Shown: one piece after another, positions 37,169 through 44,935 of the stretch | Layout: every line of letters starts with the position of its first letter | Position numbering within the stretch: position 1 is the first letter of the stretch | Assembly: GCA_016717005.1 (NCBI GenBank) | Contig: JADJUF010000039.1 | Location: 930,001-994,000 of the forward strand | DNA length: 64,000 bases | Direction of reading: 5' to 3' | From: Myxococcales bacterium | GTDB lineage: Bacteria; Myxococcota_A; Polyangia; Haliangiales; Haliangiaceae | Position numbers and translations under genes: made by a program | The notes under the pieces: model-generated | Told to the model about the DNA's origin: nothing | Seen by the model: only the letters and a program-made list of their open reading frames with translations | The model's database searches: none

Positions 37169-37295
37169 CCGCTTCTGCACCTGCCGTGCCGCGCGCGTCG
37201 GGCGCCCAGGCGCGCTCAGCGGCCGATGCGGCGCGAGGTCGCGCACCCCGTGCACAACCCGCGCGCCCCGACGGTGCCGCCCGGGCTCAATCGCG
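36540..37295 (-). repeat. DUF4157 module plus 5' flank, copy 2
   Basis: Second copy of the block described at 34410-35162. It again ends just past the stop codon of the upstream effector gene (stop at 37313). Confidence 0.9.
37238..37258. promoter_or_regulatory. 21-bp dyad upstream of DUF4157 gene 2
   Basis: Sequence identical to the dyad at 35106 and at the same distance (70 bp) from the start codon. Confidence 0.6.
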
Positions 37296-37312
37296 CGCGC
37301 GGCCGCCGCGCG

Positions 37313-40300
37313 TCAAGACTCTTGCGATCGAGCCTGCTGCCGTCGGCGTCGAGGCGGCGGCTGCCTCGGCGCGGGGATCCGCGGCGGCCGCTCGCGGACG
37401 TGATCGATGCGTCCGGTGGTCGGATGCTCGATCGTGTCGCTGCCGCTCGCGCGCCCGGTCGAGGTGTTGTAGCCGCCGGGGGCGGCTGGCGCCTCCCCTT
37501 CGGGTGGCGCGCCAGGACCGGGGCGATACGGTCGGGGCGTGTCGGCGGCCTCGGCGCGATCGAGGAACTCGACCCCGTCGGCGAGGTGCTGGAGCCGTTC
37601 GTTGAGGTGGATCAGCGCCTCGAGGTCGCTGCCGGCGTTGGCGCCGCGCAGCAGCTCGACCTGCTCGTCGGTGGCGCGGCTCGGACCGGTGCCGCCGCGC
37701 CCCGCGCGGACGCGATCGATCAGCACGGTGTTCTGGGCGATGACCCAGTCCACGGCGGCTTCGACGGTCAAGCCGGCGCGCTCCATCGCCCGCCGGTTGG
37801 ACGCGACCACCGCCTGGGGCGTGTCGTCCTGCACCAGGTCCTCGGGGCTCGTCGCGACGTTGCCCTCCTGCGGCGGCTCGACGCGAATGATCGTGTGGAT
37901 CGTGAAGCGTGCACCGTCGCTGGTCCGCAGGATCTGATCGCCGATCGCGACGCGGCTGTCCGCGTCACCGTGCCGCCGGCCGCCTTCGCCGCGGTTGTTG
38001 TGCCCTTGGTCGTAGGTGATCGCGTAGCGGTAGTTGTACGTCTGGTCACCGAGGCGCACCGTCCGCGGTCCCGATTCCCACCGCGAGAACACGACCGAGT
38101 GGTTCTGCGCGCCACCCGCCGCGAGGAAGAGCCAGTCACCGGCCTGGACCGTGTCGAACTGGTCGAACGGCAGCGTGCTGCCGTCGAGGGTCGGCCGCCC
38201 GGTCGAGCCACCGTGGAGCACCAGATCGCCGGCGTGGTCGAAGTTGCCGCGCACGTCCGAGGCGTTGGCCGAGCCGACGCCAGCGTAGTTGTCGACCAGC
38301 GTCTGCCAGGCGCCGCAGTTGCGCGCCTCGACCCGCTGCTGCTCGTGCTGGCGGTTCTCGTAGGTGCCGGTGGTGAGCATGTGCGCCGAGACCATCACCC
38401 GCTGCCGCGACGTGGCCGCGTGCGGCTGCGCCGGCGGACGCGCGACGTCGGTGCCATTGAACAGCCGCGGCGGGATCTTGTTTCCGGAGAGGAACAGGCT
38501 GATCAGCGTGCGCTGGGTGGGCGTGAACGTGTCCCTGAGCAGCGCGCCGGTCACCTCGGCACCGAAGGTCGCGACCACGTCCGCGGGGAACCCGGCGCAG
38601 AACGAGGTCGCGAACGCGTCCCACGCGGGGTCGGGCGCGGCGGTTGGGCCTCCCGCCGCGGGGCCAGCGCCGTCCGGCGTCGCCGACCCGGACGGCCCGC
38701 GCTGTTCGCGCGCGCCGCCTGCCGCAGGGCCGCCGCCCGTCGTCGCGCCACCGCGCTCGGACCCGCCGGTCGCCGGCGTCGCCCGGGTCGTGCGGATCCG
38801 CTCGACGACGGCGGCGAACTCGCGCCGATCGGCGGCGGTGATGGCCGCGAGGAGCTCCTCGGTCCAGCTCGCTGACCAGCTCTGGATGCGCTGCGTCTGC
38901 GCGGCCGGCGCGAGGCTGGCGAGCTGACGCAGCACGCCGCGGGCCTCGGCGCCGCGCTCGGCTGGCGTCTGGCCGTCGTGGAAGCGCTGCACGGCCCGGC
39001 CTTGGACGGCCGCGCCGCTGGACGCGCCGGCGGGCGCCATCGTGTCGAGCAACGCCGCGGCGCTCTCGCCGCGCACGACCGCGTCGGCGACCGCGTCGGC
39101 GTGCTGCTCGTACGGATCGCCGACCTGGCCGACCCCACCGGCGAGCTGCACGCCGCCGCGCTGCTGGACCACGTGCGCCGCCTCGTGCGCCGCCAGGTGC
39201 AGGTCGGGCGCCGCCCCGAACGCGACGTCGTCGCCGGTCGCGTACGCGTGCGCGCCGATCGCACCCGCGGCCTCGGCCGCGGCCCCGCCGACGTGCGCGC
39301 GCACACCCGACACGTCGTGGTGCCCGAAGCTCTGCTGGATCGCCGTGAGGTGCGGCAGCGCCCCGCCGCCACCGGCCACGCCCCGCGCCGCGAGCGTGTG
39401 CAGCGCGAACGGATCGTCGACCGCGGGCGTCGCCGTCGCCGCGCGCTGGACCGGCGCGGCCATCCCGGGCGCATCGGTGCCCTCGACGCCGACCACCGTC
39501 GGGCCGCGCTCGGCGCTGGCCTCGCGCCCGGCCTGGCGGCCCTGCTGGACCGCGACGCCGCTGCTGATGATCGACTCGATGCCGGCGCCGAGGTGCGCCA
39601 GGTCGCGGCAGTCTTGCTCCGAGCGGCCGCGGAAGTGCCCCGTCAGGTAGAACAGCGCGCCGAGCGGGCTCGAGCGCAGATCGCCGAGACCCGCCATCGG
39701 ATCCGCGCGGCGCGGCGTCATCCCGGGGTCCTGCGTCGACGGTCCGATCCCGGGCTGATCGCGGGCGATCGCCTCCTCGATGCCGCGGCGCAGGTTGTCG
39801 ACGGTCCGCCGCAGGGCCTCGGCGGTGGCCGGCGGCAGGCCTCCGCGCAGGTGCCCGAGCGCCGCGCGCAGCTGGTCGGCGGCCGCGGCGCCCTGGCTCG
39901 CGCTGGGGACCGCGCCCATGAAGTAGTTGCCGACGATCGAGCGCACCTGCGCCGCGTCGGCCTCCGGCAGGGTCTCGTCGAGGCCCTCGAGCTCGGCGCC
40001 ATGACGATCGACGTGCATCGACACCTGCCGCGCCTCGGCCGCCGCGACGACTTGCATCAGGTCGGCCCGGGCCAGCACCGGCGGCATGCCCGCGATGCCG
40101 GTCAGCCGCACCTGCTCCATGTCCGACCGCGCGGTCGCCGCACGCTCGCGCAGCTGCCCGAGCAGCGCCTCGAGCGCGGCGCGATCGGTCACGGCGCGCA
40201 CCGTCGCGAGCGCCTGGACGACGCCGCCCTCGGGTCGGCGATCGCGCTCGACGTGGCGGTTCGCGGTCGCGGCGGCGGCGCCCGCGGCCGGGTGCTCACC

Positions 40301-41644
40301 GTCGAGCTGGACCGCGCGCTGCACGCCAGCGGCGCCGCCACCGCCGAAACGGTCGAGCAGCGCCTCGGCGTCGCCCCCGGTGACGACCGCGTCGGCCACC
40401 GCGTCGGCGTGCTGCTCGTACGCGTCGCCGGCGCGGCCGAGGCCGTCGCGCAGCGCCACGCCGACCCGCTGCTGCACCACGTGCGCCGCCTCGTGCGCGG
40501 CCAGGTGCAGGTCGGGCTGGCTGGCGAACGCGATGCGATCGCCGGTCGCGTAGGCTCGCGCGCCGAGCGCCGCCGAGGCCTCGGCCGCCGCGCCGCCGAC
40601 CGCGGCCTGCACGCCGGAGACGTCGTGGCGCCCGAACGCGCCGGCGATCTGGTCCAGGAACGGCAGCGGGCCGAGGGCCGCGCCGACCCCGTGGCCGGCG
40701 ATCGCGTGGACCTCGTCGGCGGTGCGGCCCGGCGTGGTCTCCTCGGCGGGCGCCGGCTGGGCCAGGCTGCGGCCGAGCCCGGCGGGCGGGCGCCCCAGCA
40801 CGTACCGGCTGCCGCGCATCGCCTCGACCTGCGCCGGTGTCACCTGATCGCCGGTGCGGGTGTCGCCACTCGCGAGGATGTTGGCGGGGTCCTCGGTGTG
40901 ACCGACGTCGAGCAGCATATGCATCAGCTCGTGCGGGAGCACGTCGGGCGGGCCGCCGGGCGCGAGCACCACCGACTCCTGGTCTTGGCGCACGTTGGGC
41001 AGCTCGGAGTGGCTGAGCGCGAAGCCGAATGTGTCCCCGCTGGTGTCATGGTTCCGGATCGGGACCGGCAACCAGAACACCGCGATCTGTCCGGGGACCG
41101 GACGAAGAGCCAGCAGGTCGAGGGCCTCGGGCGCGGCTTGCCGTCTGGTATCGGTCCGTCCCCAGGGGGCTCCCTGGTTCTCGGCGCGCGGCTCGACGAG
41201 GTCCAGCGCCGGCGGTCGGACGTTGTAGCCGCCGCGCTCCTCGGTCGCGCGCTCCTCCCGACTGACCAGGCGAGCGGCCGCGGGGCCGGGGATCGTAGCC
41301 GGCCCGTGCACCTGGAGCTCGATGCCGAAGCGCTGGAAGAACGCCCGCGCCGCCGCGAGGTCGGCCGCGACCCCCGGCGAGGCCGGCTGCAGCACGACCG
41401 CGTGGATCGGCAGGCGCAGCGTCGCGGCCGGGGCGCCGGGCGCGCCGACCTGCCGCTGCACCACCTGCGAGCCCCGGGCATCGACGGCCACGGCCCGGGC
41501 CGGCAGGTGCTGGGTGCGCGACACCTTGCCCGGCGCCGGGCGCTCCCAGTCCGGCTCCTCGACCTCGACCTCGGGCGCATCGTGAGCTCGCTGCCGGTCG
41601 AGCCAGGTGAACGTGGGCATCCCCCACCCATGTGCAGCGGTCAT
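37313..41644 (-). CDS. Mosaic effector with two DUF4157 domains, zincin-like N-terminus and cysteine-amidase-like C-terminus
   Basis: A 1443-residue protein. The APGKVSRT motif is at 37-44. A zincin-like domain with HELMHMLLDVGH lies at 238-249. A diverged first DUF4157 domain (HEAAH 384-388) precedes a helical region (480-720, FYLTGHFRGRSEQDC). The second DUF4157 domain (HEAAH 820-824) is nearly identical to those of genes 1 and 2. The C-terminal region has NCGAWQTLV (Cys1110) and AGDWLFLAAGGAQNHSVVFS (His1182), the Cys/His layout of NlpC/P60- or CHAP-like peptidases. It therefore looks like two effectors fused into one. Start ATG 41644. Confidence 0.8.
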   Translation of the reverse strand: MTAAHGWGMPTFTWLDRQRAHDAPEVEVEEPDWERPAPGKVSRTQHLPARAVAVDARGSQVVQRQVGAPGAPAATLRLPIHAVVLQPASPGVAADLAAARAFFQRFGIELQVHGPATIPGPAAARLVSREERATEERGGYNVRPPALDLVEPRAENQGAPWGRTDTRRQAAPEALDLLALRPVPGQIAVFWLPVPIRNHDTSGDTFGFALSHSELPNVRQDQESVVLAPGGPPDVLPHELMHMLLDVGHTEDPANILASGDTRTGDQVTPAQVEAMRGSRYVLGRPPAGLGRSLAQPAPAEETTPGRTADEVHAIAGHGVGAALGPLPFLDQIAGAFGRHDVSGVQAAVGGAAAEASAALGARAYATGDRIAFASQPDLHLAAHEAAHVVQQRVGVALRDGLGRAGDAYEQHADAVADAVVTGGDAEALLDRFGGGGAAGVQRAVQLDGEHPAAGAAAATANRHVERDRRPEGGVVQALATVRAVTDRAALEALLGQLRERAATARSDMEQVRLTGIAGMPPVLARADLMQVVAAAEARQVSMHVDRHGAELEGLDETLPEADAAQVRSIVGNYFMGAVPSASQGAAAADQLRAALGHLRGGLPPATAEALRRTVDNLRRGIEEAIARDQPGIGPSTQDPGMTPRRADPMAGLGDLRSSPLGALFYLTGHFRGRSEQDCRDLAHLGAGIESIISSGVAVQQGRQAGREASAERGPTVVGVEGTDAPGMAAPVQRAATATPAVDDPFALHTLAARGVAGGGGALPHLTAIQQSFGHHDVSGVRAHVGGAAAEAAGAIGAHAYATGDDVAFGAAPDLHLAAHEAAHVVQQRGGVQLAGGVGQVGDPYEQHADAVADAVVRGESAAALLDTMAPAGASSGAAVQGRAVQRFHDGQTPAERGAEARGVLRQLASLAPAAQTQRIQSWSASWTEELLAAITAADRREFAAVVERIRTTRATPATGGSERGGATTGGGPAAGGAREQRGPSGSATPDGAGPAAGGPTAAPDPAWDAFATSFCAGFPADVVATFGAEVTGALLRDTFTPTQRTLISLFLSGNKIPPRLFNGTDVARPPAQPHAATSRQRVMVSAHMLTTGTYENRQHEQQRVEARNCGAWQTLVDNYAGVGSANASDVRGNFDHAGDLVLHGGSTGRPTLDGSTLPFDQFDTVQAGDWLFLAAGGAQNHSVVFSRWESGPRTVRLGDQTYNYRYAITYDQGHNNRGEGGRRHGDADSRVAIGDQILRTSDGARFTIHTIIRVEPPQEGNVATSPEDLVQDDTPQAVVASNRRAMERAGLTVEAAVDWVIAQNTVLIDRVRAGRGGTGPSRATDEQVELLRGANAGSDLEALIHLNERLQHLADGVEFLDRAEAADTPRPYRPGPGAPPEGEAPAAPGGYNTSTGRASGSDTIEHPTTGRIDHVRERPPRIPAPRQPPPRRRRQQARSQES
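39040..39415 (-). repeat. DUF4157 module, copy 3 (internal to the mosaic gene)
   Basis: Codons about 745-870 of the mosaic gene match copies 1 and 2 almost base for base, whereas the gene's own first DUF4157 domain (about 40350-40700) is clearly diverged. Confidence 0.85.
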
Positions 41645-41694
41645 GCCCACCGGGTGACGGCTCGCGTGTCGGTCCTGCGCCCTCGCCTCGCGCG

Positions 41695-41715
41695 GTTGTG
41701 CACGTCGTGCGCAAC
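41695..41715. promoter_or_regulatory. 21-bp dyad upstream of the mosaic DUF4157 gene
   Basis: GTTGTGCAC-GTC-GTGCGCAAC, one mismatch between the arms, lies 50 bp upstream of ATG 41644. It is outside the duplicated block, so its conservation is independent of that duplication. Confidence 0.6.
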
Positions 41716-41809
41716 GACCTCCGGGAGTTCGAGCAGATCGGGCTCAAGCGACGATCGCCGGGCCGCGTCGCGCCGCGGCCACGCCGTCGCCAGCGCCGGA
41801 TCACAGCGG

Positions 41810-41815
41810 TAGGCT
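41810..41815 (+). promoter_or_regulatory. -10-like box TAGGCT
   Basis: TAGGCT ends 5 nt before ATG 41821. Confidence 0.5.
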
Positions 41816-41820
41816 GAGCC

Positions 41821-42714
41821 ATGCCGTTCCCCGCTCCGCCGCGCCCCGATCTGCCGCCCGAGCGCGTCGCCACCGCCGAGTTCGCGCTGCGCTACGAGGA
41901 CGTGGCCCAGGACGGCCGCATGACCGCGATCGCGTTCCCGCCGGCGCTGGGCTGGACGGTCTGGGCCAAGCTCCTCGACGGCCACCCGGCCGAGCGCGCG
42001 ATGGCGGCCCAGGGCATCGTGCCGATCCTGTCGCGGCTGACGATCGTCGGCACCGACGCTGCGATCCGGGTCGACGCGCCCGCGACCGCGACCGGCGGCT
42101 ACGAGCTCGCGCGCCAGGATCGCGACGGCGCGGTCGCCAAGCTCTTCCTCAACATGTGGGTCGAGGTCCGGGGCACGGCCGGCCGCATGGTGCCGCCGTC
42201 GGGCCCCGGCGCGCCGGTCGTCGCGGGCACGCTGTTCGCCGAGCACACGTTCACGCGGCTGTTCGCCTCCGCCGGAGATCGCCGGGTCACGCGCCTCGAC
42301 GCGCCGGGCATGCCGAGCGTGCCGTCCGCGACCTACGACGCGCCGGCGCCGACGACCGCGATGGAGCTCCCAGCCGGCGCCACGCCGATCGACGGCGAGT
42401 TCCACCCCGATCCGGTGGTGACCGCGTTCGGCCTCGATCACACCGACTCCAACCAGCACGTCAACTCGCTGGTGTACCCGCGGCTGTTCGCCGAGGCGGC
42501 CCTGCGTCGCCTGGCCGAGCGCGAGCGCCCGCGCCGCGTGCTCGTGCGCGCGCTCGACATCGCCTACCGCAAGCCCAGCTTCGCGGGCGAGCGCGTGCGC
42601 ATCCACACCCGCCTGTTCGCGCAGGGCGACCAGGTCGGCGCCGCCGGGTTCGTGGCCGACGTCGACGATCCGGCGGCGCGGCCGCGCTGCTGCGCGCGCA
42701 TCCTGTTCGGCTGA
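41821..42714 (+). CDS. Double-hotdog acyl thioesterase-like protein
   Basis: A 297-residue protein. The C-terminal half has the hotdog signature LDHTDSNQHVNSLVYPRLFAEAAL (Asp/Asn/His region), and the N-terminal half has a second hotdog-like stretch. The layout matches acyl-ACP/acyl-CoA thioesterases, which release fatty acids. Cytoplasmic. It is divergent from the mosaic DUF4157 gene across 176 bp that hold the shared dyad. The 3' end (about 125 bp) is duplicated downstream of its stop as a degraded copy. Confidence 0.75.
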   Translation: MPFPAPPRPDLPPERVATAEFALRYEDVAQDGRMTAIAFPPALGWTVWAKLLDGHPAERAMAAQGIVPILSRLTIVGTDAAIRVDAPATATGGYELARQDRDGAVAKLFLNMWVEVRGTAGRMVPPSGPGAPVVAGTLFAEHTFTRLFASAGDRRVTRLDAPGMPSVPSATYDAPAPTTAMELPAGATPIDGEFHPDPVVTAFGLDHTDSNQHVNSLVYPRLFAEAALRRLAERERPRRVLVRALDIAYRKPSFAGERVRIHTRLFAQGDQVGAAGFVADVDDPAARPRCCARILFG

Positions 42715-42866
42715 TCGCGTCGGCACCGCGCGCCCGCGTGCCCATCCACACCCGCCTGTTCGCGCAGGGTGACCAGTCGGCGCCGCCGGGGCCATGGCCG
42801 ACGTCGACGATCCGGCGGGGCGGCCGCGCTGCTGCGCGCGCATCCTGTTCGGCTGATCGCGTCGGC
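42598..42866 (+). repeat. Tandem duplication of a gene 3' end
   Basis: 42598-42724 (last 39 codons, stop and 10 bp) is repeated at 42741-42866, period about 142 bp. The second copy keeps the stop codon but has a one-base deletion (CCAGGTCGG to CCAGTCGG) and other changes, so it is non-functional. Confidence 0.9.
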
Positions 42867-43047
42867 GCAGATCGCCGGCCTCGTAATAACGGCCGCGGTC
42901 GCGGTCAAGCGGTTGCGCGCGCGCGCGCGGTGGTTATTGGTGGGGGAGTAGTCGATGGGGCGCTGGTGGTGGTCACCAGCCGACCCACGACCGCCGCGCG
43001 CCCGGCGTCGGTTTCGGCGCACGTCCTCCCTCTACAGGAGCACTGTC
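42867..43047 (+). promoter_or_regulatory. Leader/promoter region of the small heat-shock gene
   Basis: No gene seen. It contains an AT-rich patch (TTATTG near 42933), an inverted repeat GCTGGTG-5-CACCAGC near 42963-42981, and the ribosome-binding site AGGAG before ATG 43048. A long structured leader would suit heat-shock control, but no known thermosensor motif was recognised. Confidence 0.35.
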
Positions 43048-43485
43048 ATGGCACTCGTCCGTCGTGAATCCAATCCCCCCGTCCGTTACCGTGACCCCTT
43101 CGCCATGGCCCGCGACATGTTCGCATGGGATCTGTTCGGCGATCAGCGCCCGGCCGTCAACTTCGCGCCGAGCTTCGAGGTGAAGGAGACGCCCGAGACC
43201 TACGTGGTCAAGGCCGACATGCCCGGCGTCAAGGAGGACAACCTCGACGTGTCGCTGCACAACGGCATCCTGGCCATCTCCGGCACCCGCGAGGCCGAGG
43301 AGCGCAAGGAGGGCGAGACCTACTTCCTGTACGAGCGTCAGTACGGCGCGTTCTCGCGCAGCTTCTCGCTGCCGGACACCGCCGACGCCGAGCGGGTCGA
43401 GGCCAAGCTCGACGGCGGCGTCCTGACCGTGACGATCGGCAAGCGCCCCGAGGCCAAGCCCAAGAAGATCGCGCTGCGCAAGTAG
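43048..43485 (+). CDS. Small heat-shock protein, Hsp20/alpha-crystallin family
   Basis: A 145-residue chaperone. The alpha-crystallin domain covers residues 40-135: FEVKETPETYVVKADMPGVK at the start, then LAISGTREAEE and the conserved DGGVLTVTIGKR near the end. The C-terminal PKKIALRK holds the usual IxI-type tail (IAL). It holds unfolded proteins in an ATP-independent way in the cytoplasm. An AGGAG site precedes the ATG. Monocistronic by context. Confidence 0.95.
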   Translation: MALVRRESNPPVRYRDPFAMARDMFAWDLFGDQRPAVNFAPSFEVKETPETYVVKADMPGVKEDNLDVSLHNGILAISGTREAEERKEGETYFLYERQYGAFSRSFSLPDTADAERVEAKLDGGVLTVTIGKRPEAKPKKIALRK

Positions 43486-43587
43486 CGCCGCGCGCCGCGC
43501 CGGACGCGCCACCGTGCAGCTCGTGCACGTCGTGCGCCGCGCGCGCCGCGCCGGCGGCCGGGTCGCTCCGCCCGGCCGCCGCTCCGC

Positions 43588-43593
43588 TACCAT
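43588..43593 (+). promoter_or_regulatory. -10-like box TACCAT
   Basis: TACCAT ends 6 nt before ATG 43600. Confidence 0.5.
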
Positions 43594-43599
43594 GCGGCC

Positions 43600-44010
43600 A
43601 TGCCGCGCATGACCGCCGACGAGATCTACGCGCTCCTGGCCGCGACGTTCCCGCAGGCCAAGGGCTTCTGCGAGATCACGGCGATCCGCGACGACGAGCT
43701 CGACTGCGTCGTGCGCTACCGGGAGGCGTTCTTGCGCCCGGGCGGCACGCTGTCGGGCCCGACGCTGATGACCCTGGCCGACACCGCGATGTACTTCCTG
43801 GTGCTGGCGATGTCCGGCCCGCAGCCGCTGGCCGTGACCTCGAGCCTGACGATCAACTTCTTGCGCAAGCCGCCGCCGGCGGACCTGCACGCGACCGCGC
43901 GCATGCTCAAGCTCGGCAAGCGCCTCGCGGTCGGCGAGGTCCACCTGCGCGGCGGCGACCCCGCGGTGGTCGTGGCCCAGGCCTCGGTCACCTACGCGCT
44001 GCCTGCGTAA
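43600..44010 (+). CDS. PaaI-type hotdog thioesterase
   Basis: A 136-residue single hotdog domain: PGGTLSGPTLMTLADTAMYF and TSSLTINFLRKPPPADLHA are the PaaI/YbgC-like core. It probably hydrolyses acyl-CoA thioesters (aryl or medium chain) in the cytoplasm. A 14-bp word spanning its stop is repeated 21 bp downstream (43995-44008 and 44016-44029). Confidence 0.85.
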   Translation: MPRMTADEIYALLAATFPQAKGFCEITAIRDDELDCVVRYREAFLRPGGTLSGPTLMTLADTAMYFLVLAMSGPQPLAVTSSLTINFLRKPPPADLHATARMLKLGKRLAVGEVHLRGGDPAVVVAQASVTYALPA

Positions 44011-44081
44011 GTCGGCGCGCTGCCTGCGTCGACGGCTCGTCAGCGTGTGCAGGAACGGTCACCGGATTCGGTGCAACTATC

Positions 44082-44096
44082 CGGAACTACGTTCCG
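44082..44096. promoter_or_regulatory. Inverted repeat CGGAAC-TAC-GTTCCG
   Basis: Perfect 6-bp arms with a 3-bp spacer lie 29 bp upstream of the PAP2 gene start. A possible operator; no cognate regulator was identified. Confidence 0.35.
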
Positions 44097-44125
44097 ATCC
44101 CCGTGGTCCAGCCATTGCATTTACG

Positions 44126-44917
44126 ATGACGGTGCGCACCCTCGCCATCCTCGCCATCTGCGTCGCGGTCGCCGTGCCCGGGCGCGCGCGCGCCGACGAG
44201 TGCCCAGTCAACGGCCTCGACTGCCTGGCGGTGTCGCAGTTCTCGGCCACCGCCGACGCCACCAGCGACGCGTTCTTCCTGACCGCGCTCGCGCTGCCGA
44301 TCGGCCTCGAGCTCGGGCGCGGCCTCGACGACGACGTGCTCCGTCGCGGCGCCGCGTACACCAGCGCGGTCGGCGCGACCGCGCTGACCGCGCTGGCGGT
44401 GAAGTACGCGGTCCGGCGCGATCGGCCGTACACGTACAACCGCCACCCCGGCGTGGTCGAGTACACCGCCCAGGCCCGCGGCAACGATCACTCATTCTTC
44501 TCGGGCCACACCAGCCTGGCGTTCGCCGCGGTGACCTCGGGCGCGCTGCTCTACAACCCGACCAGCCACGACGCCACCGCGCGGCTCGGCATCTGGGGCG
44601 GCGCCGGCGCGATCGCCGCGACCACCGGGGTGCTGCGCATCCGCGCCGGCCAGCACTTCCCGACCGACGTCCTCGTCGGCGCGGTGATCGGCACCGGCTT
44701 CGGCCTCGGCCTGACCTACGCGCTCGCGCCCGAGCGCGACCTGCGCGGCTCGGATCTGGGCGCGCTCGCCGTCGGCGTCGCCGTCGGCGCGCTCGCCGGC
44801 GCGCTGGTGCCGCTGCCGCGCGACGTGCGCCTGCCGCTGGGCGCGCGCGACCTCGCGGTCGTGCCGACGGTCGCGCCCGGCGCCGCTGGCCTGTCGCTGT
44901 CGGCGTCGCTGCGCTGA
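44126..44917 (+). CDS. PAP2-family phosphatase, exported
   Basis: A 263-residue protein with a signal peptide (TLAILAICVAVAVPGRARA). The three phosphatase motifs are KYAVRRDRP (C1), SFFSGHTS (C2, catalytic His) and RIRAGQHFPTDVLVG (C3, nucleophile His). Such enzymes remove phosphate from lipid carriers (undecaprenyl pyrophosphate, lipid A, phosphatidates). Several hydrophobic helices suggest a membrane or outer-membrane location. It is convergent with the second Ser/Thr kinase gene (18 bp apart). Confidence 0.88.
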   Translation: MTVRTLAILAICVAVAVPGRARADECPVNGLDCLAVSQFSATADATSDAFFLTALALPIGLELGRGLDDDVLRRGAAYTSAVGATALTALAVKYAVRRDRPYTYNRHPGVVEYTAQARGNDHSFFSGHTSLAFAAVTSGALLYNPTSHDATARLGIWGGAGAIAATTGVLRIRAGQHFPTDVLVGAVIGTGFGLGLTYALAPERDLRGSDLGALAVGVAVGALAGALVPLPRDVRLPLGARDLAVVPTVAPGAAGLSLSASLR

Positions 44918-44935
44918 CGCGACGACCGGCCCAGG

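Noticed and set aside
32940..41644. HEAAH motifs read as active zinc proteases
   Set aside because: HEAAH is the standard DUF4157 signature, and protease activity of the domain is not established. Only the separate HELMHMLLDVGH region is proposed as a zincin.
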